A DNA stretch of 20,223 bases from an uncultured Actinomycetes bacterium (GCA_903911165.1 CAIWCQ010000310.1:1-20223), one strand, 5' to 3'. Shown: positions 6,855 through 17,243, counted from the stretch's first letter. Notes: a model not told the origin generated them from the sequence alone. Numbers and translations are program-made.

Positions 6855-8361
6855 AGAATTATCTGATGCAGGGGTCGTCGACGCGATCGGCGAGGCCTTC
6901 CGCGCGGAGAACATCTCGTGTGCGCGGCGGTTGGCTGCGATCGCTGAGCTCTATGAGCGTCGTCAGATTCCGGTGGAGGACGGCGCCGGGCGTGAGTTGT
7001 GGCGGATTGATCCGTGGGAGGCGGTAGCGGCCGAGGTCGCCGCTGCCCAGACGATCACCGCTGCAGCGGCAGGCGGGTTGTTGCACTACGCGGTCTGTCT
7101 GCGTGAGCGGTTACCGCGGGTGGCGGCGGTGTTCGCGACCGGGGTCATTGATTTTCGGTGCGTCCGGATGATCGTCGCCCGCACCCTGCTCGCGATCGAT
7201 GCCGATGTGATGGCCGCAATCGATGCCGAATTGGCCGAGACGGTGCCGACGTGGGGCCCACTGTCGGTGCACAAGATGCAACAGAGCGTCGATCGCATTG
7301 TCGTCCGCCATGATCCTGATGCGCGGCGGCGTACCGAGTCGCGGGTCCGGGGACGTTACGTCGAGATCGTCCACGATCGCGCCACGTCGTATCTGTCGGG
7401 TGAGTTGCATCAGACCGATGCGACGTTGCTTGATCGGCGGCTCAGTGCGCTGGCGCACACGGTGTGCGATGACGATCCGCGCACCCTCGAGCAGCGCCGT
7501 GCTGATGCGTTGGGTGCACTGGCCGCCGGCCATACCGTGTTGGCCTGCGCGTGCGGATCATCGCAGTGCGCGGCCGCCGGCGCCGATTCACCACCACCAC
7601 CGCCGGCAGTGGTGGTGCATGTGGTGGCTGAGGCTGCGGTGCTGGAGTCCGCGGATGGCTCCGATGTGCATGGTGAGCGCGATGAGGACCATACGTTCGA
7701 GATGATCACCACCCGGGAACGCCTCATGGAGGTGATCAGGGAGTCGCGCTGCCCGAAAGCACCGCGGCCGGCGGTACCGAGCGCGACGCCGGGGTTCGGG
7801 TTCGTCGTGGGCGGACTCGCGGTGCCGGCGAGTGTGCTGGCCGATCTGGCGGAGCGGGGGATCGCCGAACTGCGCCCGGTGGTTCATCCCGGCGATACCC
7901 CACCGGAGCCGCGTTACCGGCCTTCGGCGGCGCTGGCGGATTTCGTTCGCTGCCGTGATCTGACGTGCCGGTTCCCGGGGTGTGAGTGTCCCGCGGACTT
8001 CTGCGATATCGACCATACGATTCCTTATGATCGCGGTGGGCCCACGCACGCCTCCAACCTCAAAGCGCTGTGCCGAAAACATCACCTGCTCAAAACTTTT
8101 TGGTGCGGGACCGGCGGCTGGCGCGATGAACAACTGCCTGACGGCACCGTGGTCTGGACCGCACCCACCGGGCACACCTACCGCACCCAACCGGGCAGCA
8201 TGCTGCTCATACCTTCCCTGTGTAAACCCACTGGAACGCTCAATGTTGTTCGGCACCAAAGTGATTCCACGGGACGCGGCGCGATGATGCCCCGGCGGCC
8301 ACGCACTCGCGCCGCCGCCCGGCACACGCGGATATTGGCGGAGCGAAGACACGCTAGCTGA
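6847..8361 (+). CDS. 13E12-family DUF222 / HNH endonuclease domain protein
   Basis: This 504-aa protein belongs to the multicopy mycobacterial 13E12 repeat family, whose function is not firmly known; the HNH domain implies DNA cleavage. A DUF222 region (about 10-345) precedes a C-terminal HNH fold (about 365-420). The fold has C374 and C379 in CRFPGC, D389-H390 in CDIDH, and the segment NLKALCRKHHLLKTF with C409 and H412/H413. These give an apparently complete zinc-binding and catalytic set. A proline run (about 249-253) forms a linker. The ATG at 6847 matches the family start (MFEELSDAG...). The frame is open further upstream, but that part lies within ptsI. The copy looks intact, with no frameshift. 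An SOS box overlaps the start codon, so damage-inducible expression is likely. It ends eight bases into the convergent FUSC gene. Confidence 0.9.
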   Translation: MFEELSDAGVVDAIGEAFRAENISCARRLAAIAELYERRQIPVEDGAGRELWRIDPWEAVAAEVAAAQTITAAAAGGLLHYAVCLRERLPRVAAVFATGVIDFRCVRMIVARTLLAIDADVMAAIDAELAETVPTWGPLSVHKMQQSVDRIVVRHDPDARRRTESRVRGRYVEIVHDRATSYLSGELHQTDATLLDRRLSALAHTVCDDDPRTLEQRRADALGALAAGHTVLACACGSSQCAAAGADSPPPPPAVVVHVVAEAAVLESADGSDVHGERDEDHTFEMITTRERLMEVIRESRCPKAPRPAVPSATPGFGFVVGGLAVPASVLADLAERGIAELRPVVHPGDTPPEPRYRPSAALADFVRCRDLTCRFPGCECPADFCDIDHTIPYDRGGPTHASNLKALCRKHHLLKTFWCGTGGWRDEQLPDGTVVWTAPTGHTYRTQPGSMLLIPSLCKPTGTLNVVRHQSDSTGRGAMMPRRPRTRAAARHTRILAERRHAS

Positions 8362-10420
8362 GGGTCATCTCCAGTTCGCCGATGTTGGCAGCAGTGGTCA
8401 TCAGGGGCAGCGCGGCGGCGACGGAAAGCTCTCCGCCTTGGGCATCGGCCCGCAATGCGGGAATGAAGTCGTCACTGATCGGTGGCAGGGCAGCGGTGCG
8501 CTCGTCTCCGCCGAGAACATTGCAGATCGCGATCGTGTGTTGCTCCAATACTTTTCGTGCCCGTGGATAGGTGCCGAGTGGCGGCGGCGGGAGATCTGCG
8601 ATGAGATCGGCGGTGGTGCGCAGCCGCGGGATCCGGTTGTCGCTGTCCAGTACGTCCGGATCTACGGTGCCGGCAGATTCAGACAGATAATTGCGAACCG
8701 CGTCACCATATGTCCGCACCGCGGCCAGGGTGTCCTGGCTCAGGGCCACGACTGTGTCGTCGGACTGTTCTGATGCGCCGCGGGTGATCCGGGTGACCGC
8801 GGCGATCAGGTAGCGCGAACTCACCTGCAGGGCTGCATCGATAGCTCTTTGTACCGCCGCCACCGCGCCGCGCGGCCACAGCAACACCGATGCGGTCAGG
8901 CCGACCGCGGCGCCTAAGGCGATGTCTTCGATGCGGATCAGACCGACCCGCCAGCCGGTCGGCTGGATCAGGTTGAAGACGATGAACACCATCATGGTGA
9001 ACATGGTCTGGCCCGCCATGAATGAACCAACCCGGGACACGTAGGTCGATCCGAAGGTGACGATCGGTAGCAGCACCCACATCGCGATCGGGTCCACTCC
9101 CAGCAGTCCGATGGTGATGGCGCCGATGGAGAATCCGATGACGGTGCCGGTGATCGCACGTAACCCGGTAGTTCCCGTCGACAGCGCGCTGCTGCGCAAC
9201 ACCGACAGCGCGCCGAGCACAACCCACAAGCCGTTCTGGACCGGAAAGACAACGGTGACCACCACGGCCAGGGCCAGTGCCAGGCCGCTGCGCAGGCTGT
9301 TGAACACCGTGATTGATCCGGTGCTCAGGTAGCCGCCGAGAGCGCCGATCGCGGCCCGCTTGGTGTACACCCGGTCGGCGATCCCGGTTTCGGGCAACTG
9401 ACGGCCCAGTATCCGGGCCCACAGTGGTCGGGAATCGGCGGCGTCGGCGGCGGAGATGATGCGCCCGATCAGGCCGATGCTGCCGTTGATGGTGCGACGG
9501 TTCATCAGCTCGCGGCTGCGTTGGATCGCGGTGGCGTCGTCGGGATCGGTGAGGATATCGCTGACGTCGTCTTGATAGCGGCTGATCGCTGCCGTCCGGT
9601 GGGCGGTCAGTGCGTTGTCCAACTCGGCTTGGGCGCCGGCCCGGTCGTCGGAACTCAACACCACCGCGCAGGCTCGTAGTACCCGGGTGGCCGAGGCGGT
9701 TGTCGGCCCGAGCAGTGCACCGGTGTCGGAGTCCACCCGGTCGCAGAGCCATTGCAGATCGGATCCCACTCGGACCAACGCGCGACTGCCGGCTGTCATC
9801 GTGACCGGGCGTCCCTTGCTGCTGAAGAACCCTGCACGCAGTGCATCGATGGCGTCGCCCACCTCTTGAGCGGAGCAGGTGCCCTCGATGCGATCGGCCA
9901 GGGCTGCGCAGACCCGGGTCGTCTGGCGGCGCAGTTCACTGTCGTAGCGCGGGGGGAACACGAACAGGGCGGCCGGCACGCAGATCAGCAGGGCGATCAC
10001 CCAGCCGAATAGTCGATCACCAAGTGGGGCAACAGGTCTGATGCATATCGGCAGGATGAAAGTCATCAGCGCCGCGCGTTGACCCCCGGAGACGACTTCG
10101 CCGAGCAGGCCCAAAAAACTGATAACGATCCCGACGACGAAGCACAGCGGCACCGCCACCCAGGGGTGGGGCGCGGCCAACGTGCCGACGGTGATGAGTA
10201 CGGCCCCGTTGATCGCCAGTCCGCAGTAACCCAACGCCCGGGTACCGCGGTTACCGGGGAAATCGGTGGCGATCAGCAGCGCGATGCAGCCGAGGATGGT
10301 GAAAATCGGCGTCTGGGTGTCACCGGCGACTGCGAAACTCGCCGCGGCGGCCAACGGGATGAAGATTGCCGCGCGCAGCGCCTTGCGTGCGGCGTCACCT
10401 TCGGGGTCGCGCCGCGTCAC
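8354..10420 (-). CDS. FUSC-family membrane transporter
   Basis: This protein of about 688 aa belongs to the fusaric-acid-resistance/YccS-like FUSC superfamily, thought to export aromatic acids or other small compounds across the inner membrane. It shows the duplicated FUSC layout. An N-terminal cluster of hydrophobic helices (about 12-160) is followed by a soluble region (about 165-345) and a second helix cluster (about 350-510). The second cluster ends in RIEDIALGAAVGLTASVLLWPRG-like sequence, and a helical soluble tail follows. The GTG at 10420 is chosen because it overlaps the TetR stop by four bases (GTGA), implying coupled translation. An ATG at 10483 would add 21 residues and overlap tetR by 67 bp. 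Neither has a clear ribosome site. The TetR encoded upstream is the obvious candidate regulator. The substrate cannot be told from sequence. Confidence 0.85.
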   Translation of the reverse strand: MTRRDPEGDAARKALRAAIFIPLAAAASFAVAGDTQTPIFTILGCIALLIATDFPGNRGTRALGYCGLAINGAVLITVGTLAAPHPWVAVPLCFVVGIVISFLGLLGEVVSGGQRAALMTFILPICIRPVAPLGDRLFGWVIALLICVPAALFVFPPRYDSELRRQTTRVCAALADRIEGTCSAQEVGDAIDALRAGFFSSKGRPVTMTAGSRALVRVGSDLQWLCDRVDSDTGALLGPTTASATRVLRACAVVLSSDDRAGAQAELDNALTAHRTAAISRYQDDVSDILTDPDDATAIQRSRELMNRRTINGSIGLIGRIISAADAADSRPLWARILGRQLPETGIADRVYTKRAAIGALGGYLSTGSITVFNSLRSGLALALAVVVTVVFPVQNGLWVVLGALSVLRSSALSTGTTGLRAITGTVIGFSIGAITIGLLGVDPIAMWVLLPIVTFGSTYVSRVGSFMAGQTMFTMMVFIVFNLIQPTGWRVGLIRIEDIALGAAVGLTASVLLWPRGAVAAVQRAIDAALQVSSRYLIAAVTRITRGASEQSDDTVVALSQDTLAAVRTYGDAVRNYLSESAGTVDPDVLDSDNRIPRLRTTADLIADLPPPPLGTYPRARKVLEQHTIAICNVLGGDERTAALPPISDDFIPALRADAQGGELSVAAALPLMTTAANIGELEMTLS

Positions 10421-10980
10421 CGGGGCGGCACGGTGATGAAACGGCCGGACTCGAGGTGATCGAGCATCTGGTTGGAGATCCATTCGTAGACCAACGGGTC
10501 GCGCTGCAGAGTCGACTGCTCGTAGCCGACGAGAAGGTAGATCGCCCAGTTCGCGAACACCTCGGCCTGGCGGGCGTCATTGACGATCTCGTTGGCGTAG
10601 TCGTAGCACAGGGCGAACCGGTCGCGGTCGACCTCGATCTGCACGGCGTAAACGTCGGGGTCGGTTGAACTCCAGGCACGGATCGCGGCTTCCGCACCGT
10701 GGGGCAACGCTAGGGCGGCTTCGATGATCGCCTTCATCCGCTCCCGCGGATCGGGCTCCCGGCGGAGCACCTCGGCCATCGCGAGGGTGCGGTCCTGTCG
10801 CCAATAGCGGACCATTTCGCGGGTGTAGACATGCCAACTGGGGAAATAGTGATAAAACGAGCCGGTCGTGACGCCGAGTCGGCCGCACACCTCGGCCAGC
10901 TTGAGGCCGCCGAAGCCCAGTTCGGCGAGAATCTCCAGGCCGGTCTCGAAGAATGACTCCTTGGCGGCGACGATTGCCAT
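10417..10980 (-). CDS. TetR-family transcriptional regulator
   Basis: This 187-aa regulator has an N-terminal helix-turn-helix (about 26-47) with the segment GLKLAEVCGRLGVTTGSFYHYFPS, typical of TetR recognition helices. A ligand-binding helical C-terminal domain follows. The ATG at 10980 is preferred over a TTG two codons upstream. A TAGTGT -10-like box ends six bases before the ATG and no Shine-Dalgarno sequence is seen, so the mRNA may be leaderless. Its stop overlaps the FUSC start by four bases, so the two form an operon. The aldehyde dehydrogenase gene is divergent across an 82-bp gap, and TetR proteins often control both their own operon and the divergent neighbour. Ligand unknown. Confidence 0.88.
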   Translation of the reverse strand: MAIVAAKESFFETGLEILAELGFGGLKLAEVCGRLGVTTGSFYHYFPSWHVYTREMVRYWRQDRTLAMAEVLRREPDPRERMKAIIEAALALPHGAEAAIRAWSSTDPDVYAVQIEVDRDRFALCYDYANEIVNDARQAEVFANWAIYLLVGYEQSTLQRDPLVYEWISNQMLDHLESGRFITVPPR

Positions 10981-10986
10981 CCCCAA

Positions 10987-10992
10987 ACACTA
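10987..10992 (-). promoter_or_regulatory. Candidate -10 box of a leaderless tetR transcript
   Basis: On the minus strand TAGTGT (TANNNT pattern) ends six bases before the tetR ATG at 10980. No ribosome site lies between them, so the transcript probably starts at the ATG. A short 11-bp palindrome CCGCAATGCGG (11004-11014) lies just upstream and might be part of a TetR operator. That is weak. Confidence 0.35.
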
Positions 10993-11062
10993 AGGCTCCC
11001 GGCCCGCAATGCGGCAAGCTGTGCGCAGGCGTCTCCGTCGGCGCGACTGCGAAGGAGTTGTG

Positions 11063-12463
11063 ATGACCATTCAGATGACCACCGATCACACCACCCAGGG
11101 TGGTTCCGCCGGAGTGCTGGCCCAGGTTCGGACCGTGTTCAACGCCGGCCGCACCCGTTCCGTGGCCTGGCGTGAGGAGCAGTTGCGGGCCATCGAGCGG
11201 ATGTGTGAGGAGCGCGAGGCTGAGATCTCGGAGGCGCTGATCCGCGACCTGGGCCGGTCGGCATTCGAGGCCTGGCTCGGCGACATCGCCTCGACCAAGG
11301 CCGAAGCCGTCTTCGCGCGCAAGCACTTCCGCAAGTGGATGAAGCCGCAGCGGCAGAGCCTGCCGTTGGCACAGATGCCCGGTCGGGCGTGGGTGCAGTA
11401 CGACCCGATCGGCGTCGTCCTGGTGATCGGGCCGTGGAACTACCCGTTCTTCCTGTGCATGTCGCCGGTGGTCGCCGCCGTCGCGGCCGGCAACGGTGTG
11501 GTGATCAAACCCTCCGAACTGGCCCCGGCCACCTCCGAGCTGATCGCCCGGCTGGTTCCGCAGTATCTCGACCCCGAAGCCGTCCGGGTGGTGGAGGGAG
11601 CCGCCGACGTCACCCAGGACCTGCTGTCGCAGGGATTCGACCACGCGCTGTTCACCGGTGGCACCGAGATCGGCCGCAAGATCATGGCCGCGGCCGCGCC
11701 GACGCTGACCCCGGTGACGCTGGAACTCGGCGGCAAGTCTCCGGTGCTGGTGCTGCCGGACGCCGACCTGGACGTGACGGCCCGGCGGATCGCCTGGACC
11801 AAGCTGCTCAACTCGGGCCAGACCTGCATCGCGCCCGATTACGTTCTGGCCGATCGCGCGATCGCCCGGGAACTCACCGAGAAGATCGTGGCCACCATCG
11901 CCAAATTCCGCGCCGACCAGACCACTGATTCGCTGCGGATCGTCAACGAGCGCCAGTTCGATCGGCTGGTCTCGCTGCTGGCCACCACCACCGGCAAGGT
12001 CGTAGCCGGTGGTGGTTCGGACCGCTCGACGCTGAGCATCGACGCCACCGTGATCGTCGACCCGGCGCCGGACGATCCGGTGATGGCCGATGAGATCTTC
12101 GGACCAATCCTCCCGATCATCACCGTCGGGTCGACCGAGGAAGCGGTTGCGTTCGTCAACTCAAGGCCGAAGCCGCTGGCGCTGTACGTCTTCACCGCAT
12201 CTCAGGACGTTGGTCGCGATCTGGTCGACCGGATGCCGTCCGGCGGGGCGGTGATCAACCACATCGCGATGCACTGCCTTGTTCCGCAGTTGCCGTTCGG
12301 CGGTATCGGAGCCAGTGGGATGGGTGCCTATCACGGACAGTGGGGCTTTGAGGCACTCAGTCACCGCCGTGCCGTGCTGTCCAAACCGGCCAAACCCGAC
12401 CCGAGCCTGCTGTACCCGCCCTATACCGACCGGGCCATGAAAATCCTGCGCCGCCTGCTCTGA
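11063..12463 (+). CDS. NAD(P)-dependent aldehyde dehydrogenase (family 3-like)
   Basis: This 466-aa enzyme oxidises an aldehyde to the acid with NAD(P). It contains GPWNYPF (123-129) and the catalytic-base motif LELGGKSP with E221. The nucleophile is C255 in NSGQTC, and PFGGIGASGMGAYHG lies near the C-terminus. Length and motifs fit the class 3 / coniferyl-aldehyde-type group rather than classical 500-aa class 1/2 enzymes. The ATG at 11063 is supported by AAGGAG (11052-11057) five bases upstream. It is divergent from tetR-FUSC. The methyltransferase gene follows after 39 bp on the same strand. From memory, an ALDH beside a SAM methyltransferase and an SDR also occurs in M. tuberculosis (Rv0145-Rv0148). 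The physiological aldehyde is unknown. Confidence 0.92.
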   Translation: MTIQMTTDHTTQGGSAGVLAQVRTVFNAGRTRSVAWREEQLRAIERMCEEREAEISEALIRDLGRSAFEAWLGDIASTKAEAVFARKHFRKWMKPQRQSLPLAQMPGRAWVQYDPIGVVLVIGPWNYPFFLCMSPVVAAVAAGNGVVIKPSELAPATSELIARLVPQYLDPEAVRVVEGAADVTQDLLSQGFDHALFTGGTEIGRKIMAAAAPTLTPVTLELGGKSPVLVLPDADLDVTARRIAWTKLLNSGQTCIAPDYVLADRAIARELTEKIVATIAKFRADQTTDSLRIVNERQFDRLVSLLATTTGKVVAGGGSDRSTLSIDATVIVDPAPDDPVMADEIFGPILPIITVGSTEEAVAFVNSRPKPLALYVFTASQDVGRDLVDRMPSGGAVINHIAMHCLVPQLPFGGIGASGMGAYHGQWGFEALSHRRAVLSKPAKPDPSLLYPPYTDRAMKILRRLL

Positions 12464-12478
12464 ATGGGGCTGCTCTAA

Positions 12479-14375
<1,897 letters not shown>

Positions 14376-14425
14376 GCCCGACACCCTCGCATGAGGCGGG
14401 CCGAATTGCCGTTAACGCGACTGGC

Positions 14426-14431
14426 TACCAT
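14426..14431 (+). promoter_or_regulatory. Possible -10 box for the SDR gene
   Basis: TACCAT fits TANNNT and would give a transcript start near 14438, leaving a leader of about 40 nt that contains the AGAGGA ribosome site before the SDR ATG. No convincing -35 is seen. The rest of the 103-bp gap between the beta-lactamase and SDR starts holds nothing else I can name. Confidence 0.25.
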
Positions 14432-14478
14432 GGCCCACGGCGGTGAATGACCCCGCAGCAACCCGAGAGAGGACCCCC

Positions 14479-15339
14479 ATGCCAGGAGTGCAGGACCGAG
14501 TCATCGTCGTCACCGGTGCAGGCGGCGGACTGGGCCGCGAGTACGCCATGACCCTCGCCAAAGAGGGCGCCAGCGTCGTGGTCAACGACCTCGGCGGTGC
14601 CCGGGACGGCACCGGCGCCGGCTCGGCGATGGCTGATCAGGTGGTCGCCGAGATCAAGGCGGCCGGTGGACGAGCGGTGGCCAACTACGACTCCGTCGCC
14701 GACGCCGCGGGTGCGGAAAACATCGTCAAGACCGCACTCGATGAGTTCGGTGCCATCCACGGCGTGGTGAGCAACGCCGGCATTCTCCGCGACGGCACCT
14801 TCCACAAGATGACCTCCGAGGCATGGGATTCGGTACTGCAGGTTCACCTTTACGGCGGCTACAACGTGATCCGTGCCGCGTGGCCGCACTTCCGGGAGCA
14901 GTCCTACGGACGCATCGTGGTGGCCACCTCCACCAGTGGACTGTTCGGCAACTTCGGTCAGGCCAACTACAGCGCCGCGAAACTTGGTTTGGTCGGGTTG
15001 ATCAACACCCTCGCGCAGGAGGGCGCCAAGTACAACATCAAGTCCAACGCCGTCGCGCCGATCGCGGCCACTCGGATGACCGAGGACATCATGCCGGCGG
15101 AGATTCTCGAGAAGCTCACCCCGGAATACGTCGCCCCGGTGGTCGCCTATTTGTGCACCGAAGAAGTGCCCGACAGCGCATCGGTGTTCATCGTCGGCGG
15201 CGGCAAGGTTCAGCGCGCGGCGCTGTTCCAGAACGAGGGCGTCACCTTCGATGAGGTGCCGAGCGTCGACGATGTGGCCGCCAATTGGTCGACGATCGAC
15301 GACATGTCGGCGGCCAAGCGGGCGTCGTTCAAGCTCTGA
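14479..15339 (+). CDS. MFE-2-type 3-hydroxyacyl-CoA dehydrogenase (SDR family)
   Basis: This 286-aa short-chain dehydrogenase resembles the (3R)-hydroxyacyl-CoA dehydrogenase domain of peroxisomal multifunctional enzyme 2 (HSD17B4). It likely oxidises 3-hydroxyacyl-CoA with NAD in fatty-acid or sterol side-chain degradation. The cofactor motif TGAGGGLG (12-19) is followed by NDLGG (36-40) and NAGILRD (99-105). The catalytic residues are S151, Y164 and K168 within STSGLFGNFGQANYSAAK. The C-terminal part (SRMTE-like TRMTEDIMP, EYVAPVV) also matches MFE-2. The ATG at 14479 has AGAGGA five bases upstream. An in-frame GTG at 14443 is less likely. The length equals what I recall for M. tuberculosis Rv0148. 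Its stop overlaps the convergent MFS gene by 11 bp. Confidence 0.9.
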   Translation: MPGVQDRVIVVTGAGGGLGREYAMTLAKEGASVVVNDLGGARDGTGAGSAMADQVVAEIKAAGGRAVANYDSVADAAGAENIVKTALDEFGAIHGVVSNAGILRDGTFHKMTSEAWDSVLQVHLYGGYNVIRAAWPHFREQSYGRIVVATSTSGLFGNFGQANYSAAKLGLVGLINTLAQEGAKYNIKSNAVAPIAATRMTEDIMPAEILEKLTPEYVAPVVAYLCTEEVPDSASVFIVGGGKVQRAALFQNEGVTFDEVPSVDDVAANWSTIDDMSAAKRASFKL

Positions 15340-16681
15340 TCGTTCCCAGCGCGGCGATTGCCAGCCCCAGAACGAGGGTGAGTAACCACAGCGGCCGGGC
15401 GGCGTTGGTGAAATCACCTGCCGGGGGCGATAACGCGCCGGTGGCCAGCACCCCGCTGAGTGCAACGCCGAGACTGATGCCGATCTGCTTGCTCGTGCTG
15501 GTGATGCCGGCGGCCGCGCCAGCTCGGTCCTGCGGCACACTGCTCACCGCGGCGTAGTTGACCGGCACCGTGACCATCCCGAAGGTGATGCCGAAGGCGG
15601 TGCAGATCAGGATCAGCAGCCACCGCGGTGCTGCCGGGTCCAGAAATGCCAGCATCGCTGACATCACCACAGTCATCAGGCCGGCGATCAGTAGTGGCGG
15701 CCGGTTGCCGAACCGACTGACCAGGTGGCCCGAAATCGGCGAGAGCACCAGGACGGCGACGCCCACCGGCAGGAGTAGCAGGCCGGCGTGCACGGCGGTG
15801 TAACCTCGCCACCCCTGCAGGTAAATCGACATCATGAAGAGAAACGCTCCCCAGACGGTGAAGACGCTCAGGGCGATCACCGCTGCCGCGGCGAAGGTAG
15901 TGGAGCGGAAGAGTCGAAGGTCGATGAACGGATCAGGGTGTCGCGACTCGTGGCGCAGGAAGCCCACGAACGCGCACGCCGCCGCGGCCGCGGTCATGAT
16001 TACCCACGGATGTGTCCAGCCCCGGCCGGGGCTTTCGATCATGACGAATACCAGGCCGAAGAGGCTGCCGGTGCCCAGAAACTGTCCGAGCAGATCAGTG
16101 CCTCGCCTGGTCGAGGTTTCACTCTCCGGCACGAGCATCGCGCATGCGACGACGGCCGCCGCACCAATCGGGAGATTGATCCAGAACACCCCGCGCCAGC
16201 CGACCGTCTCGATGAGCAAGCCGCCGACGATGGGCCCCAGGGCCAGCGCGGCACCGAATACCGCCCCCCAGATGCCGATAGCGCGGGCTCGCTCGGTGGG
16301 TTCGACGAAGACCTGGCTGATGATCGCCAATGCGACCGGGTTCATCATCGAAGCGCCAACCGCCTGTATCAACCGCGCGGCAATGAGGACGTCGATGGTG
16401 GGTGCCAGACTGCACAGCAGCGAGCCGAGCATGAAGACGGTGGTACCGATCTGCAGGACCCGACGGCGACCGAATCTGTCGCCGGCTTCACCACCCAGCA
16501 ACTGCAGAGATGCCACGCCCAGTGCGTAGATGGCGATGGTCCACTGTGCGTGCGCGGCGGTGGCGCCCAGGTCAGTGCGAATCGACGGAATCGCGAGGTT
16601 GACGATGGTGAGATCCATGATGGTCATCAGCACGCTCAGACAGCAGATCGCCAGAATGCCGAGCTTGCGGCGGGTGCTCAC
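15329..16681 (-). CDS. MFS exporter, DHA2 (EmrB/QacA-type) family
   Basis: This 450-aa integral membrane protein is a probable proton-driven drug exporter. The first helix holds MDLTIVNLAIPSI (22-34), the DHA2 signature with an acidic residue in the membrane. GDRFGRRRV (67-75) is motif A in the loop between helices 2 and 3. GPIVGG near 148-153 is antiporter motif C. The number of hydrophobic segments fits 14 helices. The start is GTG at 16681, directly after a TAGGTT-N6 element in a perfect inverted repeat shared with the divergent DUF456 gene. No regulator gene is adjacent. The substrate cannot be predicted from sequence. Confidence 0.9.
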   Translation of the reverse strand: MSTRRKLGILAICCLSVLMTIMDLTIVNLAIPSIRTDLGATAAHAQWTIAIYALGVASLQLLGGEAGDRFGRRRVLQIGTTVFMLGSLLCSLAPTIDVLIAARLIQAVGASMMNPVALAIISQVFVEPTERARAIGIWGAVFGAALALGPIVGGLLIETVGWRGVFWINLPIGAAAVVACAMLVPESETSTRRGTDLLGQFLGTGSLFGLVFVMIESPGRGWTHPWVIMTAAAAACAFVGFLRHESRHPDPFIDLRLFRSTTFAAAAVIALSVFTVWGAFLFMMSIYLQGWRGYTAVHAGLLLLPVGVAVLVLSPISGHLVSRFGNRPPLLIAGLMTVVMSAMLAFLDPAAPRWLLILICTAFGITFGMVTVPVNYAAVSSVPQDRAGAAAGITSTSKQIGISLGVALSGVLATGALSPPAGDFTNAARPLWLLTLVLGLAIAALGTIRA

Positions 16682-16683
16682 CC

Positions 16684-16739
16684 GACGAACCTACCGGCCC
16701 ACCCGCACGCACCACCGATGATGCTTCGGTAGGTTCGTC
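16684..16739. promoter_or_regulatory. 13-bp-arm perfect inverted repeat forming two mirror-image promoters
   Basis: The arms GACGAACCTACCG (16684-16696) and CGGTAGGTTCGTC (16727-16739) are exact reverse complements around 30 bp. Each arm contains TAGGTT (minus strand 16693-16688, plus strand 16730-16735) exactly six bases before a start codon: GTG 16681 for the MFS gene and ATG 16742 for DUF456. The similarity runs on into the first codons, GTGAGCA versus ATGAGCA. It could be a pair of leaderless -10 elements, a dimeric repressor site, or both. Confidence 0.7.
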
Positions 16740-16741
16740 CG

Positions 16742-17227
16742 ATGAGCAACGGCGGCCTGATCCTCGTCGCCGTGGCGATCGCGATCGGCCTCGTCGGCGT
16801 TCTGGTGCCATTTCTGCCGGGCACCCTGCTGGTCTGGGCGGCGATCGCGGTGTGGGCATTTGTCGAGCAGGCCACCCCCGCCTGGGTGGTCCTCGGTGTC
16901 GCCACCGCAGTCTTGGCGGCGAGCCTGCTGGTGAAATACCTGTGGCCGGTGAAACGGATGCGCGCGGCCGACGTCAGTGGGTGGACGCTGACCGCCGGCG
17001 CGGTGACCGGCGTGATCGGGTTCTTCGTGATCCCGGTGGTCGGTCTGCTCGTCGGGTTCGTCGCCGGGGTCTACCTGGCCGAGTTGGCCACCCGCCGCGA
17101 CCGCCATCGGGCCTGGGCGTCGACGGTGCACGCCGTCAAAGGTGCGGCGCTGTCGGTGGGAGTGGAACTGGCCGGCGGACTTCTCGCGACTGTGGCGTGG
17201 GTTGTCGGGGTAGTGCTAACCCATTGA
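16742..17227 (+). CDS. DUF456-family membrane protein
   Basis: This 161-aa hydrophobic protein of unknown function matches the DUF456 pattern. It has an N-terminal helix pair with the segment GLVGVLVPFLPGTLLVW and a charged linker VKRMRAAD (about 70-77). A glycine-rich pair of helices follows (GAVTGVIGFFVIPVVGLLVGFVAG; here broken by family substitutions), then a basic stretch RRDRHR and a last helix near the C-terminus. I count four to five membrane segments. The ATG at 16742 lies six bases after TAGGTT and lacks a Shine-Dalgarno sequence, suggesting leaderless translation. It is divergent from the MFS exporter and converges with ptpB, six bases apart. Its TGA lies in an 18-bp tandem duplication that was probably an overlap of the two stop codons before duplicating. 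Confidence 0.82.
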   Translation: MSNGGLILVAVAIAIGLVGVLVPFLPGTLLVWAAIAVWAFVEQATPAWVVLGVATAVLAASLLVKYLWPVKRMRAADVSGWTLTAGAVTGVIGFFVIPVVGLLVGFVAGVYLAELATRRDRHRAWASTVHAVKGAALSVGVELAGGLLATVAWVVGVVLTH

Positions 17228-17243
17228 GTAGTGCTAACCCATT
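17208..17243. repeat. 18-bp tandem duplication at the DUF456/ptpB junction
   Basis: Units 17208-17225 and 17226-17243 are identical at 17 of 18 positions; the difference is G17209 versus A17227. The first copy holds the DUF456 end (VVLTH) and the second holds the ptpB stop on the other strand. The A at 17227 completes the TGA stop of DUF456. A G there, as in copy 1, would give TGG and read six residues further, to a TAG at 17243-17245. Confidence 0.9.

Noticed and set aside
7592..7617. 9-bp perfect inverted repeat (CACCACCAC / GTGGTGGTG) in the 13E12 gene
   Set aside because: It is explained by proline codons followed by valine codons in the linker between DUF222 and HNH, and lies mid-gene where a terminator or operator is not expected.
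11004..11014. Palindrome CCGCAATGCGG as a TetR operator
   Set aside because: At 11 bp it is shorter than usual TetR sites and could arise by chance in GC-rich DNA. It is mentioned only as a weak candidate with the tetR promoter.
10577..11644. 355-codon minus-strand open frame spanning the tetR-ALDH gap
   Set aside because: It crosses the divergent promoter, overlaps two convincing genes in other frames, and its composition (Arg/Gly/His-rich) and lack of motifs mark it as spurious.
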